Under the pieces are notes generated by a model that saw only the letters and a program-made list of their open reading frames with translations, did no database searches and was not told the DNA's origin. Source: Bacillota bacterium (GTDB taxonomy: Bacteria > Bacillota > Clostridia > Caldicoprobacterales > Xylanivirgaceae). Taken from it: a DNA stretch of 64,000 nucleotides. Shown piece after piece: positions 1 to 11,691 of the stretch. The position numbers and the translations under genes were made by a program. Numbering within the stretch: the stretch's first letter is position 1; every line of letters starts with the position of its first letter. The stretch lies in assembly GCA_023621995.1 (NCBI GenBank), contig JAMOAB010000157.1:1-64000 (forward strand), given 5' to 3'.

Positions 1-255
1 CTGGGGACCTACTATACCATCTGCACCCAAGCCCCTTGATCTTTGGAAGGCGACTACTGCATTACGGGTACCATTCCCAAATATACCGTCTGCCCTTCCA
101 CAATTAAAACCAAGTTCATTTAGACGATTCTGCACATTCCTGACATCATCACCCCGACTACCTACTCTAAGTAGTGAAGCAGCACTAGCCGGAGGAGCAA
201 ACCATATCAAAAATAGTGCCACAATTAATACAATACTAATTTTTTTATGACTCAA
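1..255 (-). CDS. exported peptidoglycan-binding protein, 3'-truncated by window edge
   Basis: An 85-codon open frame runs off the left edge of the window. The start is a TTG at 255-253, preceded by a strong GGGGGTGA Shine-Dalgarno; the nearby GTG is followed by a stop after two codons. The first ~27 residues are a signal peptide: lysines, a hydrophobic core, then an A-S-A-type cleavage region. Residues ~30-80 match a PG_binding_1 repeat (LLRVGSRGDDV, then NRLNELGF, DGIFGNGT and AFQRSRGL). This combination is typical of SleB-type spore cortex-lytic enzymes and other exported cell-wall hydrolases, but the catalytic domain lies outside the window. It is downstream of ligA on the same strand, 87 bp away, so co-transcription is possible. 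Confidence 0.7.
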   Translation of the reverse strand, partial: MSHKKISIVLIVALFLIWFAPPASAASLLRVGSRGDDVRNVQNRLNELGFNCGRADGIFGNGTRNAVVAFQRSRGLGADGIVGPQ

Positions 256-342
256 CTGTTCACCCCCTTTAGTAATATATATATATTAAAACATTTATTG
301 ACACAAAAATCAACACGTTTCATATAGTTAGGGACTTATTGA

Positions 343-2340
<1,998 letters not shown>

Positions 2341-2363
2341 TCATACCCTCCATCTAAAATACT

Positions 2364-4694
2364 TTATATCTTCTTTAAGGGTGCGAGGGAAGCTAGGAAT
2401 TTTTTTATGCCCCCCTGCTCAAAAGCTATTGTCAGTTTACTGTCATCACCTTCACCGTCAATCGCGATTACAGTTCCCATACCGAATCTGCCATGCATTA
2501 CTTTATCTCCCGGAGCAAATCTTTTCCCTTTCGTTTTATTTCCCGTAGTCTTATTCGATGTCCTTTTATTAATCTTATTATTTGGACTGCAGTTTAAATT
2601 TTCAATATACCTTGCATCTATTTCATCTAAAAATCTTGATGGCATATTAAACATAGTCGATCCATATATATTGCGCATCTGGGCATGGGTGATAAATAAC
2701 TGCTTCTCGGCCCGAGTTATACCCACATAGCAAAGACGACGTTCCTCCTCAAGCTTACCATCTTCTTCCACCGACCTTGCACTTGGAAAAATTCCTTCTT
2801 CCATACCTGCCATAAATACAACTGGAAATTCTAAGCCCTTGGCACTGTGTAGGGTCATAAGAGTTAAAACATTTTGTCCTTCCTCTAGATTATCTATATC
2901 AGATATCAAGGATATATTCTCCAAAAATTCCACAAGACCTGCTTCAGGATTGAATTGCTGAAATTCAGAGGCCGCCTTCAAAAACTCTTCTATATTATCT
3001 AGTCTCTCCCTGTCTTGAATATCATCAGGATTGAGAGCAGCCCTATATCCAGACATATCTATAAGTGCTTCTATGAAATCTGCAAGGGGCATTATCTCTT
3101 TTATCGCAATTAAGCGGGATATAAGTTCTGCAAATTCCCGTACATTATTTTGACTCCTACCTATATTATATCCTTCATCTTCCATATCAATAAGTATACC
3201 AAAAACACTCTCACCTTTTGAAGCTGCTAACTTCTCTAAATTTGCAAGTGTAACAGCACCTATGCCTCTTCGTGGAACATTTATTATACGTTTTAAGCTT
3301 ATATCGTCTGCAGGATTAGCTATAACCCTCAGATATGCTACTATATCTTTTATTTCCTTTCTATCATAGAAACGATATCCCCCATATATTCTATATGGAA
3401 TAGAATATTTTATGAGTGTCTCTTCTATAACCCTAGATTGATTATTTAGACGATAGAGAATAGCAAAGTCACCTGGATTTAAATCATCTTCCATCATCAT
3501 ACTCTGAATTTGGCTACATATAAAATTTGCCTCTTCCCATTCATCATATGCCCTATATACATAAATCTTTTCTCCTTCCTCTTTTCTAGTCCAAAGTTTT
3601 TTAGTCTTCCTATATGAGTTATTGTCTATTACATGGTTAGCAGCCTCTAATATAATCTTAGTAGAACGGTAATTTTCTTCTAACTTTATCACCTTGGCAT
3701 CAGGAAAATCCTTTTCAAAATCCAATATATTTCTAATGTCTGCACCACGCCAACCATAGATTGACTGATCGTCATCGCCTACAACACATAGATTATTATA
3801 ATATCCAGATAAAAGCTTTATGAACATATACTGGGCATGATTAGTATCTTGATATTCATCTACTAATATATACTTGAAGCGCTTTCTATAATAGTCAAGT
3901 GTGTGGGGCTGAAGGTAAAACAACTCTATGGTTTTATTTATCAGGTCGTCAAAGTCGAATGCATTGTTCCTTTTTAGCTTCTTTTGGTACAAAGCATATA
4001 CCTTAGCTATCTGTTCTTCTCTGTATTGACCTTTTACCTCTTTTAGATAATCGTCAGGAGTTTTTAACTCATCCTTTAGACGGCTTATATAGTTTTTTAC
4101 ATCCTTTGCCGGAAAATATTTTTCATTTAAATCGATCTCTTTTATGCATTCCTTTATGAGTTCTTGCTGATCTGCACTATCGTATATTACAAAATTCCTA
4201 GTATATCCAAGCTTCTCAGCATTTTGTCTAAGGATTTTAACACAGGCCCCATGAAAGGTATTTATCCACATGTCATTTGCCATATGACCAATCATTTTAG
4301 ATACCCTGTCCTTCATCTCATTGGCTGCTTTATTAGTAAAAGTTATAGCTAGTATATTGCCAGGGTGTACTCCCTTTGTCCCAAATAAATTATCAGGAAG
4401 TTCTAAAGAAATTTTTTCATCCTTTGCATATAAACTTGCTATCTTGTCTAACGTATTCATCTTTTCATCGGTTAAATCATCAGGTATATACGATGATCTA
4501 TATATATCCCCAAATTTTATTAAATAAGCAATTTTATTGACCATAACTGTTGTTTTTCCTGAGCCAGCGCCGGCAAGTATGAGAAGAGGGCCACCTGTAT
4601 AAAGTACCGCCTCCCTCTGTTGACGGTTTAAATGACTATACTGTTTCTCTATTATATAATCCCTCAATTCTATAAATCGTTTATCATATCCCAT
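2364..4694 (-). CDS. pcrA: UvrD/Rep-family DNA helicase PcrA
   Basis: 3'-5' superfamily 1 DNA helicase acting in repair, plasmid rolling-circle replication and removal of RecA or stalled complexes. At 776 residues it has the Q motif (LNRQQREAV, ~22-30), Walker A (AGAGSGKTT, ~41-49), motif II (DEYQDTN, ~residue 275), motif III (GDDDQSIYGWRGAD), motif IV (LEENYRS), motif V (TLMTLHSAKGLEF) and motif VI (EERRLCYVGITRA). The C-terminal ~50 residues carry the PcrA Tudor-like RNA-polymerase-binding module (APGDKVMHGRFGMGTV). It starts 11 bp after the yerC-like gene and is followed by ligA; pcrB is not present between them. Confidence 0.97.
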   Translation of the reverse strand: MGYDKRFIELRDYIIEKQYSHLNRQQREAVLYTGGPLLILAGAGSGKTTVMVNKIAYLIKFGDIYRSSYIPDDLTDEKMNTLDKIASLYAKDEKISLELPDNLFGTKGVHPGNILAITFTNKAANEMKDRVSKMIGHMANDMWINTFHGACVKILRQNAEKLGYTRNFVIYDSADQQELIKECIKEIDLNEKYFPAKDVKNYISRLKDELKTPDDYLKEVKGQYREEQIAKVYALYQKKLKRNNAFDFDDLINKTIELFYLQPHTLDYYRKRFKYILVDEYQDTNHAQYMFIKLLSGYYNNLCVVGDDDQSIYGWRGADIRNILDFEKDFPDAKVIKLEENYRSTKIILEAANHVIDNNSYRKTKKLWTRKEEGEKIYVYRAYDEWEEANFICSQIQSMMMEDDLNPGDFAILYRLNNQSRVIEETLIKYSIPYRIYGGYRFYDRKEIKDIVAYLRVIANPADDISLKRIINVPRRGIGAVTLANLEKLAASKGESVFGILIDMEDEGYNIGRSQNNVREFAELISRLIAIKEIMPLADFIEALIDMSGYRAALNPDDIQDRERLDNIEEFLKAASEFQQFNPEAGLVEFLENISLISDIDNLEEGQNVLTLMTLHSAKGLEFPVVFMAGMEEGIFPSARSVEEDGKLEEERRLCYVGITRAEKQLFITHAQMRNIYGSTMFNMPSRFLDEIDARYIENLNCSPNNKINKRTSNKTTGNKTKGKRFAPGDKVMHGRFGMGTVIAIDGEGDDSKLTIAFEQGGIKKFLASLAPLKKI

Positions 4695-4705
4695 ATTTAT
4701 CTACC

Positions 4706-5029
4706 TTATTCCTCCTTTGAATATAGCCTGTCCAATATAAGTTTGTAGCCATCAGCTCCATAGTGTAAAGATCTATTTACCCTGCTTATAGTTGCAGTAC
4801 TGGCATGGGTCTTATCTGCTATTTCGTTGTACGTCTTGTCTGCCTTTAACATCCGCGCAACCTCTAAGCGTTGTGCAAGAGATTTTATTTCATTTACTGT
4901 GCAAATATCTTCAAAAAACCTATAACATTCCCCTAAGTCATTTAAACACAGTATTGCTTCAAAAAGTTGATCAGTGAGTTCGTCATGAAATTTGGATCTA
5001 TAAACATTATCATTTTTATTGTCTTTCAT
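4706..5029 (-). CDS. YerC/YecD-family TrpR-like DNA-binding protein
   Basis: Small predicted transcription regulator of the TrpR superfamily. The helix-turn-helix is visible as TYNEIADKTHASTATISRV, followed by NRSLHYG, the hallmark of YerC/YecD proteins. Known effector binding differs from TrpR and is largely unassigned. I place the start at ATG 5029 because AGAGGTGAG lies six bases upstream; a GTG nine bases further upstream sits inside that same Shine-Dalgarno and is unlikely to be used. The stop overlaps the ribosome-binding region of pcrA, so translational coupling in a yerC-pcrA-ligA operon is likely. In Bacilli yerC is also near pcrA-ligA. Confidence 0.88.
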   Translation of the reverse strand: MKDNKNDNVYRSKFHDELTDQLFEAILCLNDLGECYRFFEDICTVNEIKSLAQRLEVARMLKADKTYNEIADKTHASTATISRVNRSLHYGADGYKLILDRLYSKEE

Positions 5030-5112
5030 AATTCTCACCTCTTTAAAATAATTTTTATGTAACCTATAAGTTATTTAATGCATATTATAGAGTAATAGAA
5101 AGGAGCGTTTAT

Positions 5113-5469
5113 ATGACTACACAAAATCAATCTGGTTTCTATTATATCGTGCTTCCAGGTGATTCTCTATATAAAATATCCCAAAAATTCAATGTCCCTC
5201 TAAAAGAACTCATAGCCGCCAATAATATATCTGCACCATATATAATATACCCAGGTCAAAAAATATTTGTACCTAGAACTACACCGCCTCAGCCTCCACC
5301 TGGTGGTAAGGTATATATAGTCAAAAAAGGAGATACACTATCTAGTATAGCTAAGTCATTCAATGTCTCTGTCGATAGTATAGTAAAGCTCAATAATTTA
5401 TCTAATCCTGATCTTATTTATCCTGGACAAAGGCTCTTAATTCCATCCCCTTCATCTTCTAAGCAATGA
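5113..5469 (+). CDS. double LysM-domain protein
   Basis: 118 residues made of two LysM repeats (YYIVLPGDSLYKISQKF at ~10-27 and VYIVKKGDTLSSIAKSF at ~67-83), joined by a proline-rich linker (TTPPQPPPGG). LysM binds N-acetylglucosamine chains of peptidoglycan or spore cortex. There is no signal peptide or membrane segment. Such signal-less LysM proteins in spore formers are often spore-coat or mother-cell proteins reaching the cortex from inside, as with SafA, but that role is inference here. A clear AAAGGAG Shine-Dalgarno precedes the ATG. It is divergent from the yerC-pcrA-ligA operon and monocistronic, ending in a hairpin at 5503-5538. Confidence 0.88.
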   Translation: MTTQNQSGFYYIVLPGDSLYKISQKFNVPLKELIAANNISAPYIIYPGQKIFVPRTTPPQPPPGGKVYIVKKGDTLSSIAKSFNVSVDSIVKLNNLSNPDLIYPGQRLLIPSPSSSKQ

Positions 5470-5502
5470 AAGAAAATTGGGCCAAATATAATCGACGAAC
5501 CC

Positions 5503-5538
5503 ATTAAGAAATCCATCTTGAAAGATGGATTTCTTAAT
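5503..5538 (+). terminator. hairpin terminator after LysM gene
   Basis: Arms 5503-5519 and 5522-5538 are perfect reverse complements (17 nt), followed on the plus strand by an AT-rich tail with a TTTT stretch. It lies between convergent genes (LysM gene on plus, SSB-like gene on minus), so it may stop transcription from both sides. Confidence 0.7.
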
Positions 5539-5580
5539 TATATGTATATATTTTAACACATCACCTTGTTAAAAGAAACA

Positions 5581-6210
5581 TCATTTATCTTTCTGTAAAA
5601 CCTCCATTTTAGTTATGGATACTTCATATGCTGTCCTTTCTTCTATTTTATCTTCACTCAACTTCTTTTGATATCTTCTACTCTGTATTCGACCCCATAT
5701 CATCAATTGCTCCCCTACATTTAAGGTTTCACAAAACCTAGCATTTCTACCCCATGCGATAGCGGGAATATAGTCAGATTTATTATATGCTCGATTTACT
5801 GCCATGAGTATATCCGATATCTCCCTTTTAAAGGGCGTTACCCTATATATGGGAGGTTTACACAAAAAACCGTTTAAAAATATAGTGTTTGGATTTTTTA
5901 TCTCAACTGTCTTCTCGTACACATCCCTTGCAAATATAGTTAGCACTAATCTATTCTTGCCATCAATATATCTATTATATGACCTCAATTGGCCTTCAAC
6001 CACTACTTCATTGCCTACCCCCATATCTAAATCACATATGAGCCTTTCTGAGATTGTAACCGGCAATACATCTACATACTTGCTTAGCCTTGGTACTCCT
6101 ATATAGAATTTGTAGAAGGTTTCACCATATAGTTGATGGTCATACTCTAGGGGTGTACCTATACTTCCTGCTACAAGTACCTTGTTATTCTCCATAGTCC
6201 TGTCCGCCAT
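5581..6210 (-). CDS. SSB-like protein with two tandem OB folds
   Basis: About 209 residues that look like two single-strand-DNA-binding (SSB/PriB-type) OB folds in series: residues ~5-90 (NNKVLVAGSIG ... LPVTISERL ... VVVEGQLRS) and ~100-205 (NTIFLNGFLC ... IPAIAWGRNARF ... LMIWGRIQSRRY). It lacks the acidic C-terminal tail (DDDIPF-like) of replicative SSB, so it is probably not the housekeeping protein. The Shine-Dalgarno AAGGGAG abuts an ATG at 6222; I prefer the ATG at 6210, twelve bases downstream, but the choice is uncertain. No partner gene gives a function; the deacetylase upstream is separate. Confidence 0.75.
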   Translation of the reverse strand: MADRTMENNKVLVAGSIGTPLEYDHQLYGETFYKFYIGVPRLSKYVDVLPVTISERLICDLDMGVGNEVVVEGQLRSYNRYIDGKNRLVLTIFARDVYEKTVEIKNPNTIFLNGFLCKPPIYRVTPFKREISDILMAVNRAYNKSDYIPAIAWGRNARFCETLNVGEQLMIWGRIQSRRYQKKLSEDKIEERTAYEVSITKMEVLQKDK

Positions 6211-6295
6211 CGATGTCCCCATCTCCCTTCTCTTTATTCATTAGTTACAAAATCAATTCTAAAATTATACATATTCATTACCAGGGCAATTTATT

Positions 6296-7075
6296 CTATT
6301 CTTTTGATATCTTTATTTGCCTACCAGTATGGTCAATATGATAATCGTTTTTATATATTAATTCTGAAATTGGCACAATTTCATACCCATCATCTATGAG
6401 TTTATCTAAAATTACTGGTAGAGCAGTTGGCGTATACTTTGCATCGTTGTGGAATAAAATTATAGATCCCTCTTTTACCTTCTCTAAAACCTGGTTTACT
6501 ATGTGATCGGCTCCATAATCTTTCCAATCAAGAGAATCTACATCCCACTGTATGGGATAATATCCAAGGTTCCTACATGTCAGTATAAGTGTATCATTGT
6601 AATCACCAAATGGCGGACGAAATAGTTTAACTGCCCTATCTCCTGCTAACTCCTCTATTTTACGCTGAGTTGTCTCTAACTCATTCTTTATCTGTTCTGA
6701 CGATAGCTTAGACATATGGGGATGGGTAGTTGAATGATTCCCTATTTCATGTCCTGCTCTAGCAATTTCCTGTACTTTCTCTGGATACTTATCCACCCAT
6801 ATACCTACTAAGAAAAAAGTTGTCTTTATATTCCGCTCCCTGAGTATGCTTAAAAGTTCATCTGTTCGCTCTGCCCCCCATGCAGCATCGAAGGAAATTG
6901 CTATCTTTTTTTCATTGGTGTCCACAGAGTATATTGGGAGTTCCTTCTTGTTCGCCAAAAAGACCATTATACCAGGATACTCCACACTCTGCACATATAA
7001 TATGGATATGAAGGCAATCAAAAAAACTGTTGCCAATCTAAGTATTTTATTCTTTGAAAAATATATAATTTTCAT
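6296..7075 (-). CDS. PdaB-type polysaccharide deacetylase (sporulation family)
   Basis: Membrane-anchored NodB-fold protein of 259 residues, likely acting on peptidoglycan of the spore cortex. An N-terminal signal anchor (residues ~12-28) is followed by a NodB domain at ~55-245. The first motif reads SFDAAWG: the usual second Asp of TFDDGP is Ala, as in PdaB-type sporulation deacetylases. Metal-binding HSTTHPH and the RPPFGDYND motif are intact, as is the C-terminal LFHN segment. AGGTG lies seven bases before the ATG. The family placement is firm; the exact substrate is not visible, and some PdaB-like proteins have weak or no measured deacetylase activity. Confidence 0.85.
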   Translation of the reverse strand: MKIIYFSKNKILRLATVFLIAFISILYVQSVEYPGIMVFLANKKELPIYSVDTNEKKIAISFDAAWGAERTDELLSILRERNIKTTFFLVGIWVDKYPEKVQEIARAGHEIGNHSTTHPHMSKLSSEQIKNELETTQRKIEELAGDRAVKLFRPPFGDYNDTLILTCRNLGYYPIQWDVDSLDWKDYGADHIVNQVLEKVKEGSIILFHNDAKYTPTALPVILDKLIDDGYEIVPISELIYKNDYHIDHTGRQIKISKE

Positions 7076-7139
7076 CTATCAACACCTCACTATTAATGTA
7101 TTTTATTTTAGTGAGGGTTATTACTTTAATTTAAGATTT

Positions 7140-9599
7140 TTAGTCTTCAAATCGAGATAATATGTCCATATATATTGTCTCGATTTCCATATCATCTGGA
7201 ATACAATGTCTACCACCTTTAGTTATAACAGTAGAATCAATTCTATATTCCTGTCCATCCTTAGTTTGTATAATAAAATCAATAGGTTCAATCATGTAAA
7301 GGGCATTCATCAAGCAACTACCCCTAGAGCCATTTTTGGTAAAGCGAAAAGTCTTAAAACCTATACCTCCCCTACCTTGTTTCACATATTCTTCAATCGG
7401 CACCCGACTCGTATAGCCCCTGTCACCTATAAGAAGCATATAACCATTATCTTCTTGTATTTCGTATCCTTTAACTACATAATCGCCTTCTTTTAGAGAA
7501 ATTGCTTTAACGCCTATAGTAGCTCTTCCTGTAGGGTTTACTTCTGTACCGTTAAATCGTATTCCCATACCGTTTTTGGTTATCAATATTACATCTCTAT
7601 CTCCATATACAAGCTCTGCACTTATTATAGTATCTCCATCCTTTAACTTACATGCCTGAATTTTAGTGTTCTTACTATTATACTCCGACAATTTAGTTTT
7701 CTTTATAATACCTTCTTGAGTATAGAATTGTACAAACCTATTCTCACTAAAATCCTTTATGGGCATCGCTCCTACTATACTCTCTCCAATTTGGAAGCTA
7801 TCTATAACTGACGATATATGTTGGCCTCTATCACGCCATCTTCCTTCAGGTATGTCGTGACAGTTGATACCATAACAATTACCTTGATCAGTAAAGAGTA
7901 ATAATCGGCAATCTGTAGAGGTCTCAAACATAAACTCTATATAGTCCTTATCTAATAGGTCTACTGTGTCTAAATCTACGTTAGATCTATTATAGGATTT
8001 CTTGGGTATACTCTTTATATACTGATGGTTACTAAGGGTAATTACTATTTCTTCGACTATAATCAGATCTTCTTGGCTTATCTCTGCCTTACTACTGTCT
8101 TTTATTATCGTGGTTCTTCGCTTATCAGAGTGTTGTTGCCGAACAGATAGGAGTTCTGTCTCTATTACAGATAATAGACGAGATTCAGAGTGCAATATTT
8201 GAGTGAGTTTTTTTATGGTTTTCTTAAGCTCTCTATACTCTTTTTCTAGCTGACTTGCCTCAAGGTTTGTAAGTTTTTGAAGTCTCATATCTAATACTGC
8301 CTGGGCCTGTATTTCAGTAAAATCTAATTCCTTTACCAGGCGCATCCTTGCTTCTTTGGGGTTCTTGGATGTACGTATTAGAGTAATAATCTCATCTATC
8401 TTATCTATTGCCATCATGAGTCCCTCTACTATATGGGCTCTGCTTTTTGCCTTCTCAAGATCATGCTTTGTTCGTCTTGTAACTACATCTTTTTGATGCT
8501 TTATGTAATGGTCTATCACCTCTATAAGTCCCATCTGTTTAGGTTTCCCATCTGCTATGGCCACCATATTTACATTATATGACTGCTGTAGATCGCTATA
8601 TTTATATAGATAATTTAGTATTTTTTCCTCGTCTGCATCTTTCTTAAGCTCTATTACAGCCCTTATACCATTCCTATCTGATTCATCTCTAATATCTGCA
8701 ATCCCAGTCAATACCCCTTTTTTTTCTTCTCTTAGCCTCAATATTTTCTCCAACATATTTGCCTTATTGACCTGATAGGGAAGCTCCTTTATTACTATTG
8801 CCTTTTTGCCACCCTTTAAATTTTCAATATCTATCTTTGCCCTCATCATTATACGTCCCTTACCTGTCCTATAGGCACGTTTTATTTCTTCTTTGCCTAT
8901 TATAAGGGCTCCTGTAGGAAAATCAGGACCAGGTATTATATCCAAGAGCTCATCTAACTGTATCTCAGGGTTCTTCATCCTGGCAATTACCGCATCTATA
9001 ACCTCACCTAGATTATGGGGTGGAATATTAGTTGCCAAACCCACTGCAATGCCTGAGCTACCATTTACCAATAGATTGGGGAACCTAGCAGGTAATACCT
9101 GTGGCTCCTTCATAGTATCATCAAAGTTTAGTCCATATTCTACCGTATCCTTGTCTATATCTCTCAATAGTTCTATTGCAAGAGGAGTAAGCCTGGCCTC
9201 TGTATACCTCATAGCTGCAGCAGAGTCCCCATCAATTGAACCAAAATTCCCGTGTCCATCTACAAGCATGGAACGCATATTGAAATCCTGTGCCATTCTA
9301 ACCATGGCATCATATATCGAGGTATCCCCATGGGGGTGATATTTACCCATAGTATCTCCAACTATTCTCGCCGACTTCCTATATGGTTTATCTGGCATTG
9401 TACCCAGTTCGTACATAGTATATAAAATTCTTCGCTGCACTGGTTTTAGACCGTCTTCTACTCTAGGAAGAGCCCTCTCCATTATTACAAATTCTGCATA
9501 TGGCATTATAGAATTGTGCATCACTTCCTCTAATGGACTTTGAATAACATTTTCTTCTTTCTGTATAAAGTTATCGTCTCTTTTCTTCCTCTTTGCCAC
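7140..9599 (-). CDS. type IIA DNA topoisomerase subunit A (ParC/GyrA family)
   Basis: Breakage-rejoining subunit of a type IIA topoisomerase; 819 residues. The catalytic tyrosine is in [10 protein letters not shown] (about Y132), and the quinolone-region motif [10 protein letters not shown] has the usual Thr/Asp pair. The N-terminal winged-helix/tower domain is followed by a C-terminal six-blade beta-pinwheel (from ~residue 515). The pinwheel has QGRGGIG where gyrase has the GyrA box QRRGGKG, a degenerate form, so gyrase and topoisomerase IV cannot be separated by eye. It starts at a GTG with GGGGG eight bases upstream and follows the B subunit by 3 bp. The lack of dnaA, dnaN or recF beside it suggests this is the second topoisomerase set rather than the oriC-linked gyrase. 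Confidence 0.9.
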   Translation of the reverse strand: MAKRKKRDDNFIQKEENVIQSPLEEVMHNSIMPYAEFVIMERALPRVEDGLKPVQRRILYTMYELGTMPDKPYRKSARIVGDTMGKYHPHGDTSIYDAMVRMAQDFNMRSMLVDGHGNFGSIDGDSAAAMRYTEARLTPLAIELLRDIDKDTVEYGLNFDDTMKEPQVLPARFPNLLVNGSSGIAVGLATNIPPHNLGEVIDAVIARMKNPEIQLDELLDIIPGPDFPTGALIIGKEEIKRAYRTGKGRIMMRAKIDIENLKGGKKAIVIKELPYQVNKANMLEKILRLREEKKGVLTGIADIRDESDRNGIRAVIELKKDADEEKILNYLYKYSDLQQSYNVNMVAIADGKPKQMGLIEVIDHYIKHQKDVVTRRTKHDLEKAKSRAHIVEGLMMAIDKIDEIITLIRTSKNPKEARMRLVKELDFTEIQAQAVLDMRLQKLTNLEASQLEKEYRELKKTIKKLTQILHSESRLLSVIETELLSVRQQHSDKRRTTIIKDSSKAEISQEDLIIVEEIVITLSNHQYIKSIPKKSYNRSNVDLDTVDLLDKDYIEFMFETSTDCRLLLFTDQGNCYGINCHDIPEGRWRDRGQHISSVIDSFQIGESIVGAMPIKDFSENRFVQFYTQEGIIKKTKLSEYNSKNTKIQACKLKDGDTIISAELVYGDRDVILITKNGMGIRFNGTEVNPTGRATIGVKAISLKEGDYVVKGYEIQEDNGYMLLIGDRGYTSRVPIEEYVKQGRGGIGFKTFRFTKNGSRGSCLMNALYMIEPIDFIIQTKDGQEYRIDSTVITKGGRHCIPDDMEIETIYMDILSRFED

Positions 9600-9602
9600 T
9601 GT

Positions 9603-11555
9603 TTATACCCCCATCTCTTGAAATGTATCGCTCTTATTGAAGTTTGCATGAAGACTTATATATTGCCGTCTTGGCTCTACTTTATCACCCATCAATGTAG
9701 TTATGAGTTTATCAGCACTTGCCGCGTCATCTATTGTAACTTGTATTATATTTCTCTTGCTAGGATCCATAGTAGTTTCCCATAGCTGTTCTGGATTCAT
9801 CTCCCCTAGGCCCTTATATCTCTGTACAGTATAACCCTTGCCCATCCTATCAGCTATTCTCCGTAGCTCTTCATCACTATATGCATAGTGGATATTTTTA
9901 CCCTTAGCTATCTTATACAGCGGAGGCATACCGATATATATATGACCATTTGTTACCAGATCCTTCATGTATCTAAAAAAGAAAGTTAAAAGTATTGCTC
10001 TTATGTGAGCACCATCTTGATCAGCATCGGAGAGAATTATCACTCTGTTGTAGTTAAGTTTAGATATATTAAAATCCTCCCCTATGCCTGTACCTAATGC
10101 AGCAATTATAGTTCTTATCTCTTCATTGGCTAGTACCTGATCTATCCGCTTTTTCTCCGCATTTAAAGGCTTGCCCCTAAGAGGAAGTATTGCTTGAAAA
10201 CGCCTATCTCGCCCCTGCTTTGCAGAACCTCCAGCAGAATCTCCCTCTACTATAAAGAGCTCATTTCGTTTCGCATTACGGCCAGTACAGCTAGATAGCT
10301 TGCCTACTAAAGAAGCACCCTCCAAACTATTCTTTTTTCGAGTAACCTCCTTTGCACGCTTTGCTGCTTCCCGTACCTTAGAGGCTTTTATTGATTTTTC
10401 AATTATCACCTTTATATCATGATCATACTTATTTGTCTCAATTGCATATGATAGCTCTTTCATCACAATAGTCTCAATTGCCGATCTAGCCTCTACATTG
10501 CCTAGTTTAGTCTTAGTCTGACCCTCAAACTGTATATCCTGCATATTTATGGATATTACAGCTGTGATTCCCTCTCGTATATCCTCTCCCATAAGATTAT
10601 CATCTCTTTCTTTGAGGAAGTTGAGTCTTCTTGCATATTCATTGAACACCTTTGTCAGTCCACTTTTAAACCCTGTCTCGTGGGCCCCGCCTTCAGTAGT
10701 TGGAATATTATTGACATACGAAAATATACTTTCAGTATACGAATCTGTGTACTGTATCGCTATCTTTGCATATATCTCATCATGTTCTCCTTCTATGTAT
10801 AAGATATTATCATGGATACACGTCTTGTCCTCATTTAAGAATTCTACAAAATCTACTATTCCTCCATCATAACAATATGTTCTTTCATTGTCTTCTTCTT
10901 TCCTTTCGTCCACTAAATGGATTACAAGCCCACTATTTAAAAAAGCTAGCTCCCTCAGCCGCTTTGAAATAGTCTCCATATTGAAATTCACATCATCAAA
11001 TATTCTATCATCTGGTAAAAATCTTACTGAGGTTCCAGTCTTTTTAGTAGATCCGACAATTTCCAGACCAGTAACTGGCACCCCCGCCAATACCTTACCC
11101 TTTTTTTCATCGTATCTGCTCTCGTATCTTTGACGATATATCCGTCCATCCCTCTTAACTTCTATTTCTAACCAACGAGACAGAGCATTTACTACTGCCG
11201 CACCTACTCCGTGGAGTCCCCCAGAATAGCTATAATTATCACTATTAAACTTACCACCTGCGTGGAGTTGAGTGAATACCACCTGTACTCCCGGTACCTT
11301 CATAGTATCATGGATATCAACAGGAATACCCCTTCCATCATCTTCTACCCTTATGCTGCCATCTTTTAAAATGGTAACCTCAACCCTAGAAGCAAATCCA
11401 TTAGAGGCTTCATCTATTGCATTATCAACGATCTCCCATAATAAATGGTGTAGCCCCCTAGGACCAGTAGAGCCAATATACATACCTGGACGCATGCGTA
11501 CAGCTTCTAATCCTTCCAATACATGAATATCTTTTGCATCATAAGCTCTGTCCAT
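9603..11555 (-). CDS. type IIA DNA topoisomerase subunit B (ParE/GyrB family)
   Basis: ATPase subunit of the topoisomerase pair, 650 residues. The GHKL ATPase motifs are plain: EIVDNAIDEA, DDGRGIP and GGLHGVGAAVVNALS. They are followed by the transducer domain (QFEGQTKTKLGN), the TOPRIM domain (EGDSAGGSAKQGRDR and DADQDGAHI) and the C-terminal YKGLGEMNPEQLW. It uses ATP binding and hydrolysis to drive strand passage with the neighbouring A subunit. Start ATG 11555 is preceded by AGGGGG. Length and motif pattern fit both ParE and Gram-positive GyrB. It forms a two-gene operon with the A subunit. Confidence 0.92.
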   Translation of the reverse strand: MDRAYDAKDIHVLEGLEAVRMRPGMYIGSTGPRGLHHLLWEIVDNAIDEASNGFASRVEVTILKDGSIRVEDDGRGIPVDIHDTMKVPGVQVVFTQLHAGGKFNSDNYSYSGGLHGVGAAVVNALSRWLEIEVKRDGRIYRQRYESRYDEKKGKVLAGVPVTGLEIVGSTKKTGTSVRFLPDDRIFDDVNFNMETISKRLRELAFLNSGLVIHLVDERKEEDNERTYCYDGGIVDFVEFLNEDKTCIHDNILYIEGEHDEIYAKIAIQYTDSYTESIFSYVNNIPTTEGGAHETGFKSGLTKVFNEYARRLNFLKERDDNLMGEDIREGITAVISINMQDIQFEGQTKTKLGNVEARSAIETIVMKELSYAIETNKYDHDIKVIIEKSIKASKVREAAKRAKEVTRKKNSLEGASLVGKLSSCTGRNAKRNELFIVEGDSAGGSAKQGRDRRFQAILPLRGKPLNAEKKRIDQVLANEEIRTIIAALGTGIGEDFNISKLNYNRVIILSDADQDGAHIRAILLTFFFRYMKDLVTNGHIYIGMPPLYKIAKGKNIHYAYSDEELRRIADRMGKGYTVQRYKGLGEMNPEQLWETTMDPSKRNIIQVTIDDAASADKLITTLMGDKVEPRRQYISLHANFNKSDTFQEMGV

Positions 11556-11649
11556 ATAAATCCCCCTAACTATAGAACGTATGTTCCTAATATTCTTTCT
11601 TTTCTCATTATATGATTATCTCCTATTTTAGTCAACTATGGAAATATTG

Positions 11650-11681
11650 AAGGGACCTGTACTATTTGATACAAGTCCCTT
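11650..11681 (-). terminator. hairpin downstream of NERD gene
   Basis: Arms 11650-11661 and 11670-11681 pair over 11 of 12 positions (AAGGGAC...GTCCCTT with one internal mismatch). It lies between the NERD gene stop and the topoisomerase start, so it can separate the two transcription units. The following U-tract is weak, so efficiency is uncertain. Confidence 0.5.
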
Positions 11682-11691
11682 TCATGCCATA

